In this document: positions 17,466 through 26,030 of the stretch, piece after piece
Position numbering within the stretch: the first letter of the stretch is position 1
Layout: every line of letters begins with the position of its first letter
Assembly: GCA_022565795.1 (NCBI GenBank)
Contig: JAIUMA010000008.1
Coordinates: forward strand, 1-64,000
Length of the DNA: 64,000 nt
Direction of reading: 5' to 3'
From: Balneolia bacterium
GTDB taxonomy: Bacteria > Bacteroidota > Rhodothermia > Balneolales > Cyclonatronaceae
Translations under genes and position numbers: made by a program
Notes under the pieces: generated by a model
Told to the model about the DNA's origin: nothing
What the model saw: the letters and a program-made list of their open reading frames with translations, nothing else
The model's database searches: none

Positions 17466-18203
17466 TCAGAGCAGGATTATTGCAAGGAGCAGGTCGGCCA
17501 GAAGAATAAAAATACAGCTTAGTACGGTTGCATTCGTGGTCGACTTGCCCACGCCTTCTGCCCCCCCGGATGCATAATAGCCTTTATAGCAGGAAATAGA
17601 GGTGATGATGAAACCGAACACGATCGACTTGGTCATGCCAAAAATGATGTCCCACGGGAGAAAGAACGAGCGCGCTCCGAGCATGAAGTCAGCTGCCGGA
17701 ACCTGACCTGTAATTATACCGGCTAGTAATCCGCCGCCTACGCCTGTGGTCGCTGCAGCAATGTAGAGAACTGGAAACATAACAAAGCTGGCGAGTACGC
17801 GGGGTACAACGAGAAAGGAGACGCTGTTGAAGCCCATCGACTCGAGCGCATCAATTTGTTCACTTACCCTCATGGTGCCGAGCTCGGTGGCTATTCGCGC
17901 GCCAACCCGGCCGGCAAGTACCAGTCCGCTGATTACAGCCGCGAGCTCAATAATAATAGACTGCGTTACAATAGCTCCGATGGTAGACTTGGGAATAAGC
18001 GCCGAAACCAGCTGATAGGACGTCTGAATAGAAAGTACGGCTCCGGTGAACACACCGGCCAAAATGACGATTGGCAGGGAATCGTACCCTGTCTTAATCA
18101 TTTCGGAAACAAAATTCCGATAATAAGACTTAAACTCCGAAGATGATCGTATAGCCTGGTACAGGAGCTGGCAATAGCGTCCGAAATCGTAAAATACCTG
18201 CAT
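17466..18203 (-). CDS. Mla-type ABC transporter permease
   Basis: 245 residues of the MlaE/YrbE permease family. Five or six hydrophobic segments are visible (for example SLPIVILAGVFTGAVLSIQ, VTQSIIIELAAVISGLVLAG, FGMTKSIVFGFIITSISCYK). The diagnostic stretch ELGTMRVSEQIDALESMGF lies near 107-125, and GGAEGVGKSTTNATV near the end is conserved in the family. First gene of the three-gene lipid-transport operon. Its 5' end faces porQ in a short divergent intergenic region. Confidence 0.95.
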   Translation of the reverse strand: MQVFYDFGRYCQLLYQAIRSSSEFKSYYRNFVSEMIKTGYDSLPIVILAGVFTGAVLSIQTSYQLVSALIPKSTIGAIVTQSIIIELAAVISGLVLAGRVGARIATELGTMRVSEQIDALESMGFNSVSFLVVPRVLASFVMFPVLYIAAATTGVGGGLLAGIITGQVPAADFMLGARSFFLPWDIIFGMTKSIVFGFIITSISCYKGYYASGGAEGVGKSTTNATVLSCIFILLADLLLAIILL

Positions 18204-18315
18204 TGTCGATTGTTGGGTTCATACAAACCGTGGTAATATACACGGAATCATTGTAATTTCATGTATCATGTTTTCTTCCCATATTAGAGCAAATTCAAAT
18301 CGGATAACCACCCAC

Positions 18316-19335
18316 ATGCACGTTTTTACCCCTGTAAAGCTGTTTTTTTCTCGCGCTGCCATTTTGCTTATGGCTATGACTCTTGCTCTGGGTAATGTAA
18401 ATATCTCAGAGGCATCAAATAATGGCGACAGCGTGTATCGCTTTCTGGAGCTTACGGGATCTGCCCGTGCTGCAGCGCTTGGCGGCAACCATGTGGCGCT
18501 CAATAATCCCGATGCAACGCTTTTCTTTGCCAATCCGGCCTACCTGAATGCCGATGCCCACGGCAACTTCGGCCTTTCGTACCTCAACCACGTTACGGAT
18601 GTTAACATGGGATTTGTGAGCGGTGCCTGGCATTTTAACGATATTGGCACATTTGCGGCCGGCGTGCGCTTCATCAATTATGGGGAAATGCGTCGCGCGG
18701 ATGCTACCGGAACCGACCTCGGTTCTTTTTCGGCTAACGACCTGGCGCTTACCATCGGCTACGGTCGCGAGCTTGCCACAAATCTTCAGCTGGGCATTGC
18801 AGGCACAGCCGTTTATTCAAGTTATGATGAATTTACCTCCACCGGCCTTGCTGTTAATGCGGGGCTGTACTACTTTTGGGAAGAACTCAATATGGTCGTG
18901 GGTGGAGCGGTCACAAACATCGGCTACCAGGTTTCGAGATACGATAACCGCAATGAGCCTCTGCCGCTGGATATCAGGCTGGGTATAAGCCGACGTCTGG
19001 AGTATGTGCCGCTGAGGCTAAACGTTACGCTGCATTCGCTTGACCGCTGGGACATGGAAACGTTCCGCGATGAGGGTGAGTCCCCGTCATTTTCAACCAA
19101 TTTATTCCGTCATCTTACCTTCGGCGGTGAAATCATGTTTTCGGAAAACGTACACGCCCGCGTAGGATACGATCACCTTACAAACAACGAGCTAAAAACA
19201 AACGAACGTCTTGATGCGGCAGGCTTTAGCTACGGAGTGGGAATCCGGTTTCGCGGCATCACCTTTGACTTTAGCAGAAATTCCTTTTCCGATCTTGGTG
19301 GCATCACCCGAATTGGAATTCAAACCTACCTGTAG
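18316..19335 (+). CDS. porQ: Type IX secretion system protein PorQ
   Basis: 339 residues from the ATG at 18316, chosen because it gives a regular signal peptide (MHVFTPVKLFF..AAILLMAMTLAL); an in-frame ATG at 18268 is also possible. Outer-membrane FadL-like beta barrel of the PorQ family: the hallmark YRFLELTGSARAAALGGNHVA follows the signal, and the protein ends in a beta strand (RIGIQTYL). PorQ-type proteins belong to the type IX secretion apparatus or its accessory barrels, which fits the two secreted proteins here that carry sorting domains. First gene of a run with aroC 50 bp downstream. Confidence 0.85.
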   Translation: MHVFTPVKLFFSRAAILLMAMTLALGNVNISEASNNGDSVYRFLELTGSARAAALGGNHVALNNPDATLFFANPAYLNADAHGNFGLSYLNHVTDVNMGFVSGAWHFNDIGTFAAGVRFINYGEMRRADATGTDLGSFSANDLALTIGYGRELATNLQLGIAGTAVYSSYDEFTSTGLAVNAGLYYFWEELNMVVGGAVTNIGYQVSRYDNRNEPLPLDIRLGISRRLEYVPLRLNVTLHSLDRWDMETFRDEGESPSFSTNLFRHLTFGGEIMFSENVHARVGYDHLTNNELKTNERLDAAGFSYGVGIRFRGITFDFSRNSFSDLGGITRIGIQTYL

Positions 19336-19385
19336 CTGTTCTGAAATTCAGATATGAGAAACAGCACAATTACATCACACATTAC

Positions 19386-20597
19386 ATGATAAGATATTTA
19401 ACGGCGGGCGAGTCACACGGCCCGCAGCTTACCGGCATCGTTGAGGGACTTCCAGCCGGACTTGAACTAACAGCAGAACACATTTCGCTTCATCTTGCCA
19501 GACGGCAGGAAGGATACGGCCGGGGCGGCCGAATGGCGTGGGAAAAAGACCTCGTTACGTTCAGTTCCGGGCTCAGGTTTGGCAAAACAATGGGAAGCCC
19601 GGTGAGCATGAGCCTGGCAAACCGCGCATGGGCAAAAGACAAGGCCAACTGGCCGGTAACCATGTCGCTCGACAAAATTGAGAACGAAGCTGAGATTGAG
19701 AAAATAACTCTTCCGCGCCCGGGACATGCCGACTTAGTTGGCGTGCAAAAATTCCGTTTTGATGATATCAGGCCGGTAATCGAACGTTCCAGTGCGCGGG
19801 AAACGGCTATGCGCGTTGCATGCACCGCAGCTGCCCGTGTCTTCCTGAAAGAACTGGGCGTTGAAATCGGTGGACACGTCGTGCAATTGGGTGAAAGCGG
19901 ATACGAGAGTTGGGAGGAACTTCGCTCCAAGACAGATCATTTCTACGAAGAGGATGGCGCTGAAAACCTGTTCCGCAAAGCTGACGAATCGGAAGTGCGC
20001 TGCCTCGATGAAAAGCTGACCGAGTCCATGGTCGATGAGATCAAGCGACGCCGGAAAGAAGGTTCCTCGCTGGGCGGAATTTATGAAATTGTAGTGACCG
20101 GCCTCCCTCCGGGGCTTGGCAGTTATGTGCACTGGGACCGTAAGCTGGATGGACTTCTCGCCCAGGCGCTGATTAGCACGCAGGCGATGAAAGGCGTTCA
20201 GATTGGCCTTGGATTTGAGGCCGGGCGCCGCGATGGCAGGAACGTGCACGACGCCATCAAAAAAGATGTTAACGCGCCGGGCGGCATCGGAAGAGAGACA
20301 AACCGCGCTGGCGGAATAGAGGGCGGCATGACAACCGGGCAACCGGTGCTTATACAAGGGGTGATGAAACCCATCCCCACCATGCTCGACCCGCTCAATA
20401 CGGTGGATATTGCTTCGGGTGAAGCCACCTCGACCCGCTACGAGCGCTCCGACGTTTGTGCGCTACCGAGAGCAGTGGTCGTTGCTGAGTGCGTTATAGC
20501 GCCTGTGCTGGCAAACGCCATACTCGAAAAGACCGGAGGCGACTCGATGGAAGAGATAAAAGAGCGTTTTAGTAAGTTGTTTGAATCAATTGTATGA
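19386..20597 (+). CDS. aroC: Chorismate synthase
   Basis: 403 residues. Last step of the shikimate pathway: 5-enolpyruvylshikimate-3-phosphate to chorismate with reduced FMN. Family signatures are present: GESHGPQL (7-14), GRGGRMAWEKD, the RPGHADLVG block near 115, SSARETA near 135 and the C-terminal RSDVCALPRAVVVAE. Length is at the upper normal range. The stop overlaps the next start by 4 bases (ATGA at 20594-20597), so the small TPR protein is translationally coupled. Confidence 0.97.
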   Translation: MIRYLTAGESHGPQLTGIVEGLPAGLELTAEHISLHLARRQEGYGRGGRMAWEKDLVTFSSGLRFGKTMGSPVSMSLANRAWAKDKANWPVTMSLDKIENEAEIEKITLPRPGHADLVGVQKFRFDDIRPVIERSSARETAMRVACTAAARVFLKELGVEIGGHVVQLGESGYESWEELRSKTDHFYEEDGAENLFRKADESEVRCLDEKLTESMVDEIKRRRKEGSSLGGIYEIVVTGLPPGLGSYVHWDRKLDGLLAQALISTQAMKGVQIGLGFEAGRRDGRNVHDAIKKDVNAPGGIGRETNRAGGIEGGMTTGQPVLIQGVMKPIPTMLDPLNTVDIASGEATSTRYERSDVCALPRAVVVAECVIAPVLANAILEKTGGDSMEEIKERFSKLFESIV

Positions 20598-20926
20598 GCG
20601 AAGCACGAATTGCGCAGTTGAAATCGTTTCTTGAAGCAGACCCAACCGATACCTTCACCAGTTTTGCACTTGCGCTTGAGTATCTTAAGCATGAGCGGGA
20701 GAGCGAAGCGATGGATATTTTCACCCGGATTATCCGAAATAATCCTGATTACTCCGGCGTGTACTATCATTTGGGCAAGCTGTACGAAAAGCAGGGAAAG
20801 CAGGATGATGCCGTGCGCATTTATTCCGAAGGAATCGTAATTTGCAGGCAGAAAAATGAACTGCATGCCCTGCAGGAGCTTCAGCAGGCTCTGAATGAGG
20901 CTTTGGATTCCGAATCGGACGATTAA
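20594..20926 (+). CDS. Small tetratricopeptide protein
   Basis: 110 residues with two to three TPR units (for example PTDTFTSFALALEYLKHER and YSGVYYHLGKLYEKQGKQDD), no signal peptide and no transmembrane segment, so cytoplasmic. Overlaps aroC by 4 bases. TPR repeats indicate a protein-binding helper; the partner is unknown. The same aroC-TPR neighbourhood cannot be checked here. Coding status is supported by the coupled start and the clean repeat structure. Confidence 0.85.
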   Translation: MSEARIAQLKSFLEADPTDTFTSFALALEYLKHERESEAMDIFTRIIRNNPDYSGVYYHLGKLYEKQGKQDDAVRIYSEGIVICRQKNELHALQELQQALNEALDSESDD

Positions 20927-20978
20927 AACGCCGGCAAACCCTGCGGTTATCAAAACTTAGGCTAAAATCACGCTCGTA

Positions 20979-22280
20979 ATGTATCTGAAAAAAACAGCCC
21001 TGGCATTTTTATCACTTCTTCTTGTACCGGTCGCTCCGGATGCTTTCGCTACTGCTTATGGTGGCTCACCTGAGCTATCGGAGCAATTACAGACTACTGA
21101 CCGGAAGACACATGAAGTAGCCGTACGAGAAACGCTGTTTTCTATTTCCCGGCAGTATGGCGTTTCCGTTCAGGACTTAAGGGACTGGAACAACCTCACA
21201 AGTGATGCGCTTTCGCCGGGCACTGTGTTGTACGTAGAGCCTGAGCAGACGCCATCCAGGCCGGAGCGGGAACAGCCAGGAGAGCGGCCCAGGCCACAGC
21301 AGCCATCACCAGAACCACAACCTGAGCGGGAGCAGCAGCGACCATCCGAACAGCGCATGCATACGGTAGCGCAGGGTGAAACCATGTTCAGTATTGCAAG
21401 ACAGTACAACATTACAGTTCAGGATCTAGCGGAGTGGAATGAGCTCGAAAGCTCGGCGCTCCGTATCGGGCAGAGACTAATTGTCGGGCGCGGTGGCCAG
21501 GCTGCTGCCGATCAGCCTGCCGAGCAGCCCATAACGGCCACAGCCCCGCAGGAAACGGAGCGCCTGAGCCTGCGCAGAGACGGTCCGGCCTACACGTACC
21601 ACACGGTTCAGCGGGGAGAAACCCTGAGCGGCATTTCAAGAATTTACGGCATCACGGTATCGGATATTCGCTCCATGAATAATCTGCAGAGTGATGTGCT
21701 TTCCATCGGTCAGGAGCTGATCGTGGGCCGCGAAGCATCATCGTCGGGAGTGACCGGTCTTATGGTTGAGTCGACCGCACAGGGAAGATTCTACTCCTAT
21801 GAGGTTCAGCGAAACGACAGAATTGCCACCATACTGGAAAACCACCAGATGGATGAGGCAGATTTCCGGGCGCTGAACCCCGGAATGCGTCCTTCGGATG
21901 TGCGTCCCGGTCAAAGCATAGTGCTACTTGCTCCGCCAACGGTAAGCCACCGGAATCCCTATCGCAGAGCTTCGGCCTCCCAGGCGACTGGTACCAATGA
22001 TGCGATGAGCGTTACGGTTTACAGCAGCAACGAGCGCGGACAAACAACAACAAGCGGTGAGCTATACAATCCGAATCAGCTTACGGCTGCACATCCTTCT
22101 CTGGCGCTTGGCTCAGTGGTACACGTTCAAAACCCTGAAAACGGCCGGGGTATTTTTGTGCTGATTAATGACCGCACCACCGACAACCGACTCAAGCTCA
22201 GCGCAAAAGCGTTCAACGCGCTCCAGCTTGGAGAAAGCAGCTCGCCTCAGGTTGTTGTCGATTCCCGCCTCGACAGGTAA
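20979..22280 (+). CDS. Secreted LysM-repeat protein with RlpA-like domain
   Basis: 433 residues: signal peptide (1-24), three clear LysM modules (about 44-88, 126-170, 207-251) and a degenerate fourth (about 270-313), then a double-psi beta-barrel RlpA-like domain (about 345-430, with TTSGELYNPNQLTAAHPSL and VLINDRT). The first linker is Pro/Glu-rich. LysM units bind peptidoglycan; RlpA proteins act on naked glycan strands at division sites, and here the catalytic Asp is in NDRT. Its likely job is cell-wall binding or glycan cleavage in the periplasm. The gap to the upstream TPR gene is 52 bp. Confidence 0.88.
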   Translation: MYLKKTALAFLSLLLVPVAPDAFATAYGGSPELSEQLQTTDRKTHEVAVRETLFSISRQYGVSVQDLRDWNNLTSDALSPGTVLYVEPEQTPSRPEREQPGERPRPQQPSPEPQPEREQQRPSEQRMHTVAQGETMFSIARQYNITVQDLAEWNELESSALRIGQRLIVGRGGQAAADQPAEQPITATAPQETERLSLRRDGPAYTYHTVQRGETLSGISRIYGITVSDIRSMNNLQSDVLSIGQELIVGREASSSGVTGLMVESTAQGRFYSYEVQRNDRIATILENHQMDEADFRALNPGMRPSDVRPGQSIVLLAPPTVSHRNPYRRASASQATGTNDAMSVTVYSSNERGQTTTSGELYNPNQLTAAHPSLALGSVVHVQNPENGRGIFVLINDRTTDNRLKLSAKAFNALQLGESSSPQVVVDSRLDR

Positions 22281-22300
22281 GCTAAAACGAAATCCCAGGC

Positions 22301-23050
22301 GTGAAATCCTACTTCAGACAGACCTCAACGCTAACCTACAGCTATCTGGCCTGTCTGCCGCTGTTCGTGGTTTATGAGGTGCTGATTCGCATTTCCCAGC
22401 CCGATGCAACGGCTGTAGTTCGGCTAAGTGCGGATATCTGGATTCAGAATCTGCTCCTGCTTTTTCATGAGAATACGCTGCTGCTTAGTTTTATTGTGAT
22501 TGCTGTGCTGGGCGGCTTCATTTTCTACAGAGAGCGAAAGAAAACCTTTGTCTTCAGGCCAGGATATTTTGTCGGAATGGTGGGCGAATCGACGGTTTGG
22601 GCCGTGGTGCTGGCGGTTTTTGTTTCGGGCGTAACGGGTCTGTTATTTGCGCTTTCGGCTGTTGAAATTCCGGCAAATGCTTCCTTGCTGCTCGCTGAAG
22701 GCAGCGCGGGTATCACAAGGCTGCAGATGCTTGCCCTCTCTATCGGCGCCGGACTCTATGAGGAGCTGGTATTTCGGGTCGTGCTTGTCTACCTGCTCAT
22801 TTATGCTTTTGGCTACTTCCTGGAACAAAAACACGCCATGATTCTGGCGGTGGTAATAGCTGCAGCCCTGTTCAGCGCCGTGCACTACACCGGTTCACTG
22901 GGCGACCCGTTTACGCTGTCATCATTTGTATTCAGAATGCTTTTCGGGCTGGCGCTCAATGCACTTCTTGTCGTACGGGGCTTCGGTATCACCGCATGGA
23001 CCCACTCGATGTACGACGTGATTCTGGTTGTGTTCTTCTGGCCGGGTTAG
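22301..23050 (+). CDS. CPBP-family intramembrane metalloprotease
   Basis: 249 residues with about seven hydrophobic segments. The CPBP/Abi signatures are complete: motif 1 EELVFR (E154-E155...R159), motif 2 FSAVHY (His195) and motif 3 AWTHSMYDV (His235, Asp239). These glutamic intramembrane proteases cleave or process membrane proteins; the substrate is unknown. Starts at GTG 22301, 20 bp after the LysM gene, and ends the plus-strand run. Its stop is 14 bp from the convergent glycosyltransferase gene, without a visible terminator. Confidence 0.88.
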   Translation: MKSYFRQTSTLTYSYLACLPLFVVYEVLIRISQPDATAVVRLSADIWIQNLLLLFHENTLLLSFIVIAVLGGFIFYRERKKTFVFRPGYFVGMVGESTVWAVVLAVFVSGVTGLLFALSAVEIPANASLLLAEGSAGITRLQMLALSIGAGLYEELVFRVVLVYLLIYAFGYFLEQKHAMILAVVIAAALFSAVHYTGSLGDPFTLSSFVFRMLFGLALNALLVVRGFGITAWTHSMYDVILVVFFWPG

Positions 23051-23064
23051 CCTTAAGGGAAAAT

Positions 23065-25806
23065 CTATTTTTTGTTGGAGCCTGAGCTAGCTTCGTTTGT
23101 GTCTGCCTCAGCCTCTGCTGCGTCCTGGCTAAGTCCGGATTCGTCCTCTTCGGTGGCAGATGGCGGTGGCCACGGATAGCGATAGGGATCCAGCTGACCA
23201 GCGATTTCGAAGAACTCTTCCATCTCCTTTTTATTCCCGTCCAGCTTGTGCATTTCTCCGGCAAGGTGATTCGCCTCGGCCATTGCAGGGTAGCTCGTCA
23301 GAATTGTATTCAGATGGTCTGCGGCAGATTCCATGTCTTTTTCACCCCATGCGATTCTCAGTTCGAACATCAGGTGGAGCGGGGTTCTTTCGCCTTTGAT
23401 ATTGTTGAGGTGCTTGCGGCAGCGGGAATAGATGTGGCGGTCGTAGTAGTACTGAACCAGCTCCATTCCGGTGATGTCGTCTACCGGGCCGGACAGCTGC
23501 TCTTCAAGAAAGCGCAGCATCGGGCGGTTGTCGATGGCCATCATTGCGCGTATGAAACAAATGAGGGTTTCATCATTCATGCCTTTATGCTGGCGCAGCT
23601 CCGTTTCGGTTTCGACCGTGAAGAGCTCTTTGATGCGGTCACGGTGCGCATCAAACGGATGAAGCGGATGCACAACCTGACCTAACAGAAATATTTCTTC
23701 CAGCGGATGAGCGTCTTCCTCAACATCGGGGAACATGGCGGTGATGTTCCATTTCTTATTGTATCTGCGCAGATTGGTGTGGAAGAGATTCGTCTCGCTG
23801 CCAAAGCCCATAGGGTCTGAAGTACCGCTGAGGTAGTGACGCAGAAAAACTCCGGTTGCAATCGCAACGCGCTTCTTTGCGCTTTGAACCTGAGCGCTCA
23901 AATCGTAGTCCTCAAACCAGGCAATGCCATACGACTCGTCGAAAGTGAACCCATCGGCTTTTCTCATGCAGAGACAGAAGCTGTCGAGCCACATGGTATC
24001 TTCCGTATAGGTGGCATCACCGGAGGGTTCCATCATCTGCGACTCGTTGAATGATTTGTCGGTAACAGGGCCGACCAGACCAATATCCGGATTGCTTTCA
24101 AGAATGGCGGAAAGCTGCGCCGGTACGTTGCTTTCCAGGGCGACGTCGCTGTGGATAATACACAAATATTCGCCCTGCGCTTTTGCAATGGCCTGATTGA
24201 CAGCAGCGCCAAAGCCTTTGTTGTAGCTGTTCTTTATGATGCGGGCATGGAAGAAATGGTTCTCGGCCAACTGCTGCAGATACTGGTAGGTCTCGTCCAT
24301 GCAGACGTTATCGACGATGATAAGCTCAGTATCATCCGGGTTACAGTTTTCATGCAGCGTTATCATACAGTTTTCGATAAACGGAAGCGTGATTCCGGCT
24401 ACCGGAATGATGATGGTGTTTCTGAACGATTCAGGACGAACATAGGGCGCTTCTTCCTCTGCTTCAGGGTCTTCCTCATCATCTTCGGCCTCTTCTGCAA
24501 TTTTCGGCTGAGCGGCTGATCCCGTAGCAGGCTCAGGCTCAGGTTCCACCGGGCGCGTTTCGTAGCCGTCACCCTTGGTTTTGGCCTCGTCTTCAGGCTC
24601 TGATTCCGGTTCAGGCTGCTCGGCGGTCGTCGCTTCGCTTTCATCATCTTCATTATCTTCTTCATCACCAAAAAGAGAAGGCTGGAGCTCAACGGGTTTG
24701 GGTGAAACTTTCTCTTTGGTTTCTTCCGGAACTTCTTCAGTCAACTCTTCCCCGGCTGTCTGCGCTTCAGCTTCAGTCGTTTCTTCTGAGGACAGCTCGG
24801 GAACAGTCCCTTCTTCATCAATTTGCGATGATTTCAGCTCGGAATCGGCATCAGGATCGGGAATTACATCACCCTGCTTTTGTCGCGCCTGACGATGCTT
24901 CAGCTCTGAGGCCTTCACAAACTGTTTTAGTCGCTGAAGCAGATTTATTTTAAGCGCAATGGTATCATCGTGTCGCGGGTGTTCTTTCAGTATGATGTCG
25001 CACTGCTGCAGCGCATCGGCAATACGGCCTTCCACGAGCAGCGAGTAGGCTTTTTCATAGAGAAGCTCAACGTCGCCGGTTTCGTCCAGCACAGAGCTGA
25101 CTTCCTCGGCAAAGTGCTTGGTGTGAAATCTGATGACAGAGGCATCCTTGTCGGAAACCGGTGCGTAGGTGTCTTCGGCTTTTTCGAGCAGGAAAAAGGA
25201 TGAAACTTCGCGTCCGTGGGCAGAGGCTCCTGCGCGCATGAGCAATTCAGCGCTGTGTCCGGTTTGAATAAACGGATTAAAAAACAGACGGTCGGGTCGT
25301 ATACGATCCGTCCGAATCAGATAGTTGATGGAAGATGGAATGCGCTGCCGCTTCAGATGGCGGCTGAGGTCAGCCGGATTAAAAGCAGGATGCGTTTCCG
25401 GAATAGTGTAAGAGTCCTGCGAGCGTCCTAGATCCTTAATTACCTGGCGAAGGGCTTCGACCTCGATAGTGGCAGCGCTGTCGGCTACGAGAATAGTTTT
25501 GGCGCGCGCTTCACGAAGGGCTTCATTAAGGCACAGACCCGTGCCGCGACGAAGGTCATTTCGGAAATAAAAGGCGTTGTCGCTGTTATGATAATCCAGC
25601 AGCGAAGAGATGGCGTGATCCGTGCCATCGGTGGAACCGTCATCAAAAATAATGCACTCTGCCTTCAGCCCCTCGGCAGCCAGCCAGGGAGAAAGAATAG
25701 ATTCTACGTGCTGTTGCTGATTGTGAAAAACAAACAGAATGCTGCACTCAGGTAAATCCTGATGTCCGGCTCTGGAATCGGAATCGGTATGGCTGTCAGG
25801 ATTCAT
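23065..25806 (-). CDS. Double family-2 glycosyltransferase with TPR regions and acidic linker
   Basis: 913 residues, unusually long. First GT2-like domain at about 20-230 (SILFVFHNQ, IFDDGSTDGTDHAI, VADSAATIE where the usual DxD is altered); then a helical TPR part (about 240-305); an acidic low-complexity stretch (about 310-455, E/D/P/T-rich); a second, typical GT2 domain (about 460-700) with IIIPVAG, LIIVDNVCMDET, IIKNSYNKGFGAAVNQ and HSDVALES; and C-terminal TPRs (about 750-880). The second domain resembles rhamnosyl- or O-antigen-type transferases. Substrate unknown. Start codon overlaps the stop of the small upstream ORF by spacing of one base. Confidence 0.87.
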   Translation of the reverse strand: MNPDSHTDSDSRAGHQDLPECSILFVFHNQQQHVESILSPWLAAEGLKAECIIFDDGSTDGTDHAISSLLDYHNSDNAFYFRNDLRRGTGLCLNEALREARAKTILVADSAATIEVEALRQVIKDLGRSQDSYTIPETHPAFNPADLSRHLKRQRIPSSINYLIRTDRIRPDRLFFNPFIQTGHSAELLMRAGASAHGREVSSFFLLEKAEDTYAPVSDKDASVIRFHTKHFAEEVSSVLDETGDVELLYEKAYSLLVEGRIADALQQCDIILKEHPRHDDTIALKINLLQRLKQFVKASELKHRQARQKQGDVIPDPDADSELKSSQIDEEGTVPELSSEETTEAEAQTAGEELTEEVPEETKEKVSPKPVELQPSLFGDEEDNEDDESEATTAEQPEPESEPEDEAKTKGDGYETRPVEPEPEPATGSAAQPKIAEEAEDDEEDPEAEEEAPYVRPESFRNTIIIPVAGITLPFIENCMITLHENCNPDDTELIIVDNVCMDETYQYLQQLAENHFFHARIIKNSYNKGFGAAVNQAIAKAQGEYLCIIHSDVALESNVPAQLSAILESNPDIGLVGPVTDKSFNESQMMEPSGDATYTEDTMWLDSFCLCMRKADGFTFDESYGIAWFEDYDLSAQVQSAKKRVAIATGVFLRHYLSGTSDPMGFGSETNLFHTNLRRYNKKWNITAMFPDVEEDAHPLEEIFLLGQVVHPLHPFDAHRDRIKELFTVETETELRQHKGMNDETLICFIRAMMAIDNRPMLRFLEEQLSGPVDDITGMELVQYYYDRHIYSRCRKHLNNIKGERTPLHLMFELRIAWGEKDMESAADHLNTILTSYPAMAEANHLAGEMHKLDGNKKEMEEFFEIAGQLDPYRYPWPPPSATEEDESGLSQDAAEAEADTNEASSGSNKK

Positions 25807-25807
25807 C

Positions 25808-26002
25808 TTAAAAAGGGACCGAAGTTTTTTTGAAATACTCAGCGGATTTATCCTCGGTGTATAGATTGGAAAATGTCGGGTTAGTTGTCTCGGATTGTCT
25901 GGCGTACTGCTTGCGGAAGTCCCGGTCGAAATAGGAAATGCGGGATGATTCAGGCGCTAAAGTCGCAACTTTTTTGTATTCTGATGATGTAAATCGAAGC
26001 AT
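25808..26002 (-). CDS. Small hypothetical protein coupled to the glycosyltransferase
   Basis: 64 residues from the ATG at 26002-26000, no known family. The stop TAA and the glycosyltransferase ATG are separated by one base (TAAGATG), the usual sign of translational coupling. Sequence is hydrophilic with many S/T/Y/K (for example SEYKKVATLAPESSRIS, SRISYFDRDFRKQYARQSE). A longer reading from TTG at 26038 would overlap the divergent S9 peptidase start. GGAG lies only one base before the ATG, so the true start is uncertain. Could be an accessory peptide or a leader; I cannot assign function. Confidence 0.5.
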   Translation of the reverse strand: MLRFTSSEYKKVATLAPESSRISYFDRDFRKQYARQSETTNPTFSNLYTEDKSAEYFKKTSVPF

Positions 26003-26030
26003 ACTCTCCAAACACCCGATTAATCTGAAT

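Noticed and set aside
18230-18245. CCGTG...CACGG inverted repeat between the permease and porQ
   Set aside because: Arms of 5 bp with 8-base spacing; too short to support as an operator without further evidence.
24575-24892. Ser-rich plus-strand open frame
   Set aside because: It is the antisense of the acidic linker of the glycosyltransferase; the Ser-rich composition is a shadow effect.
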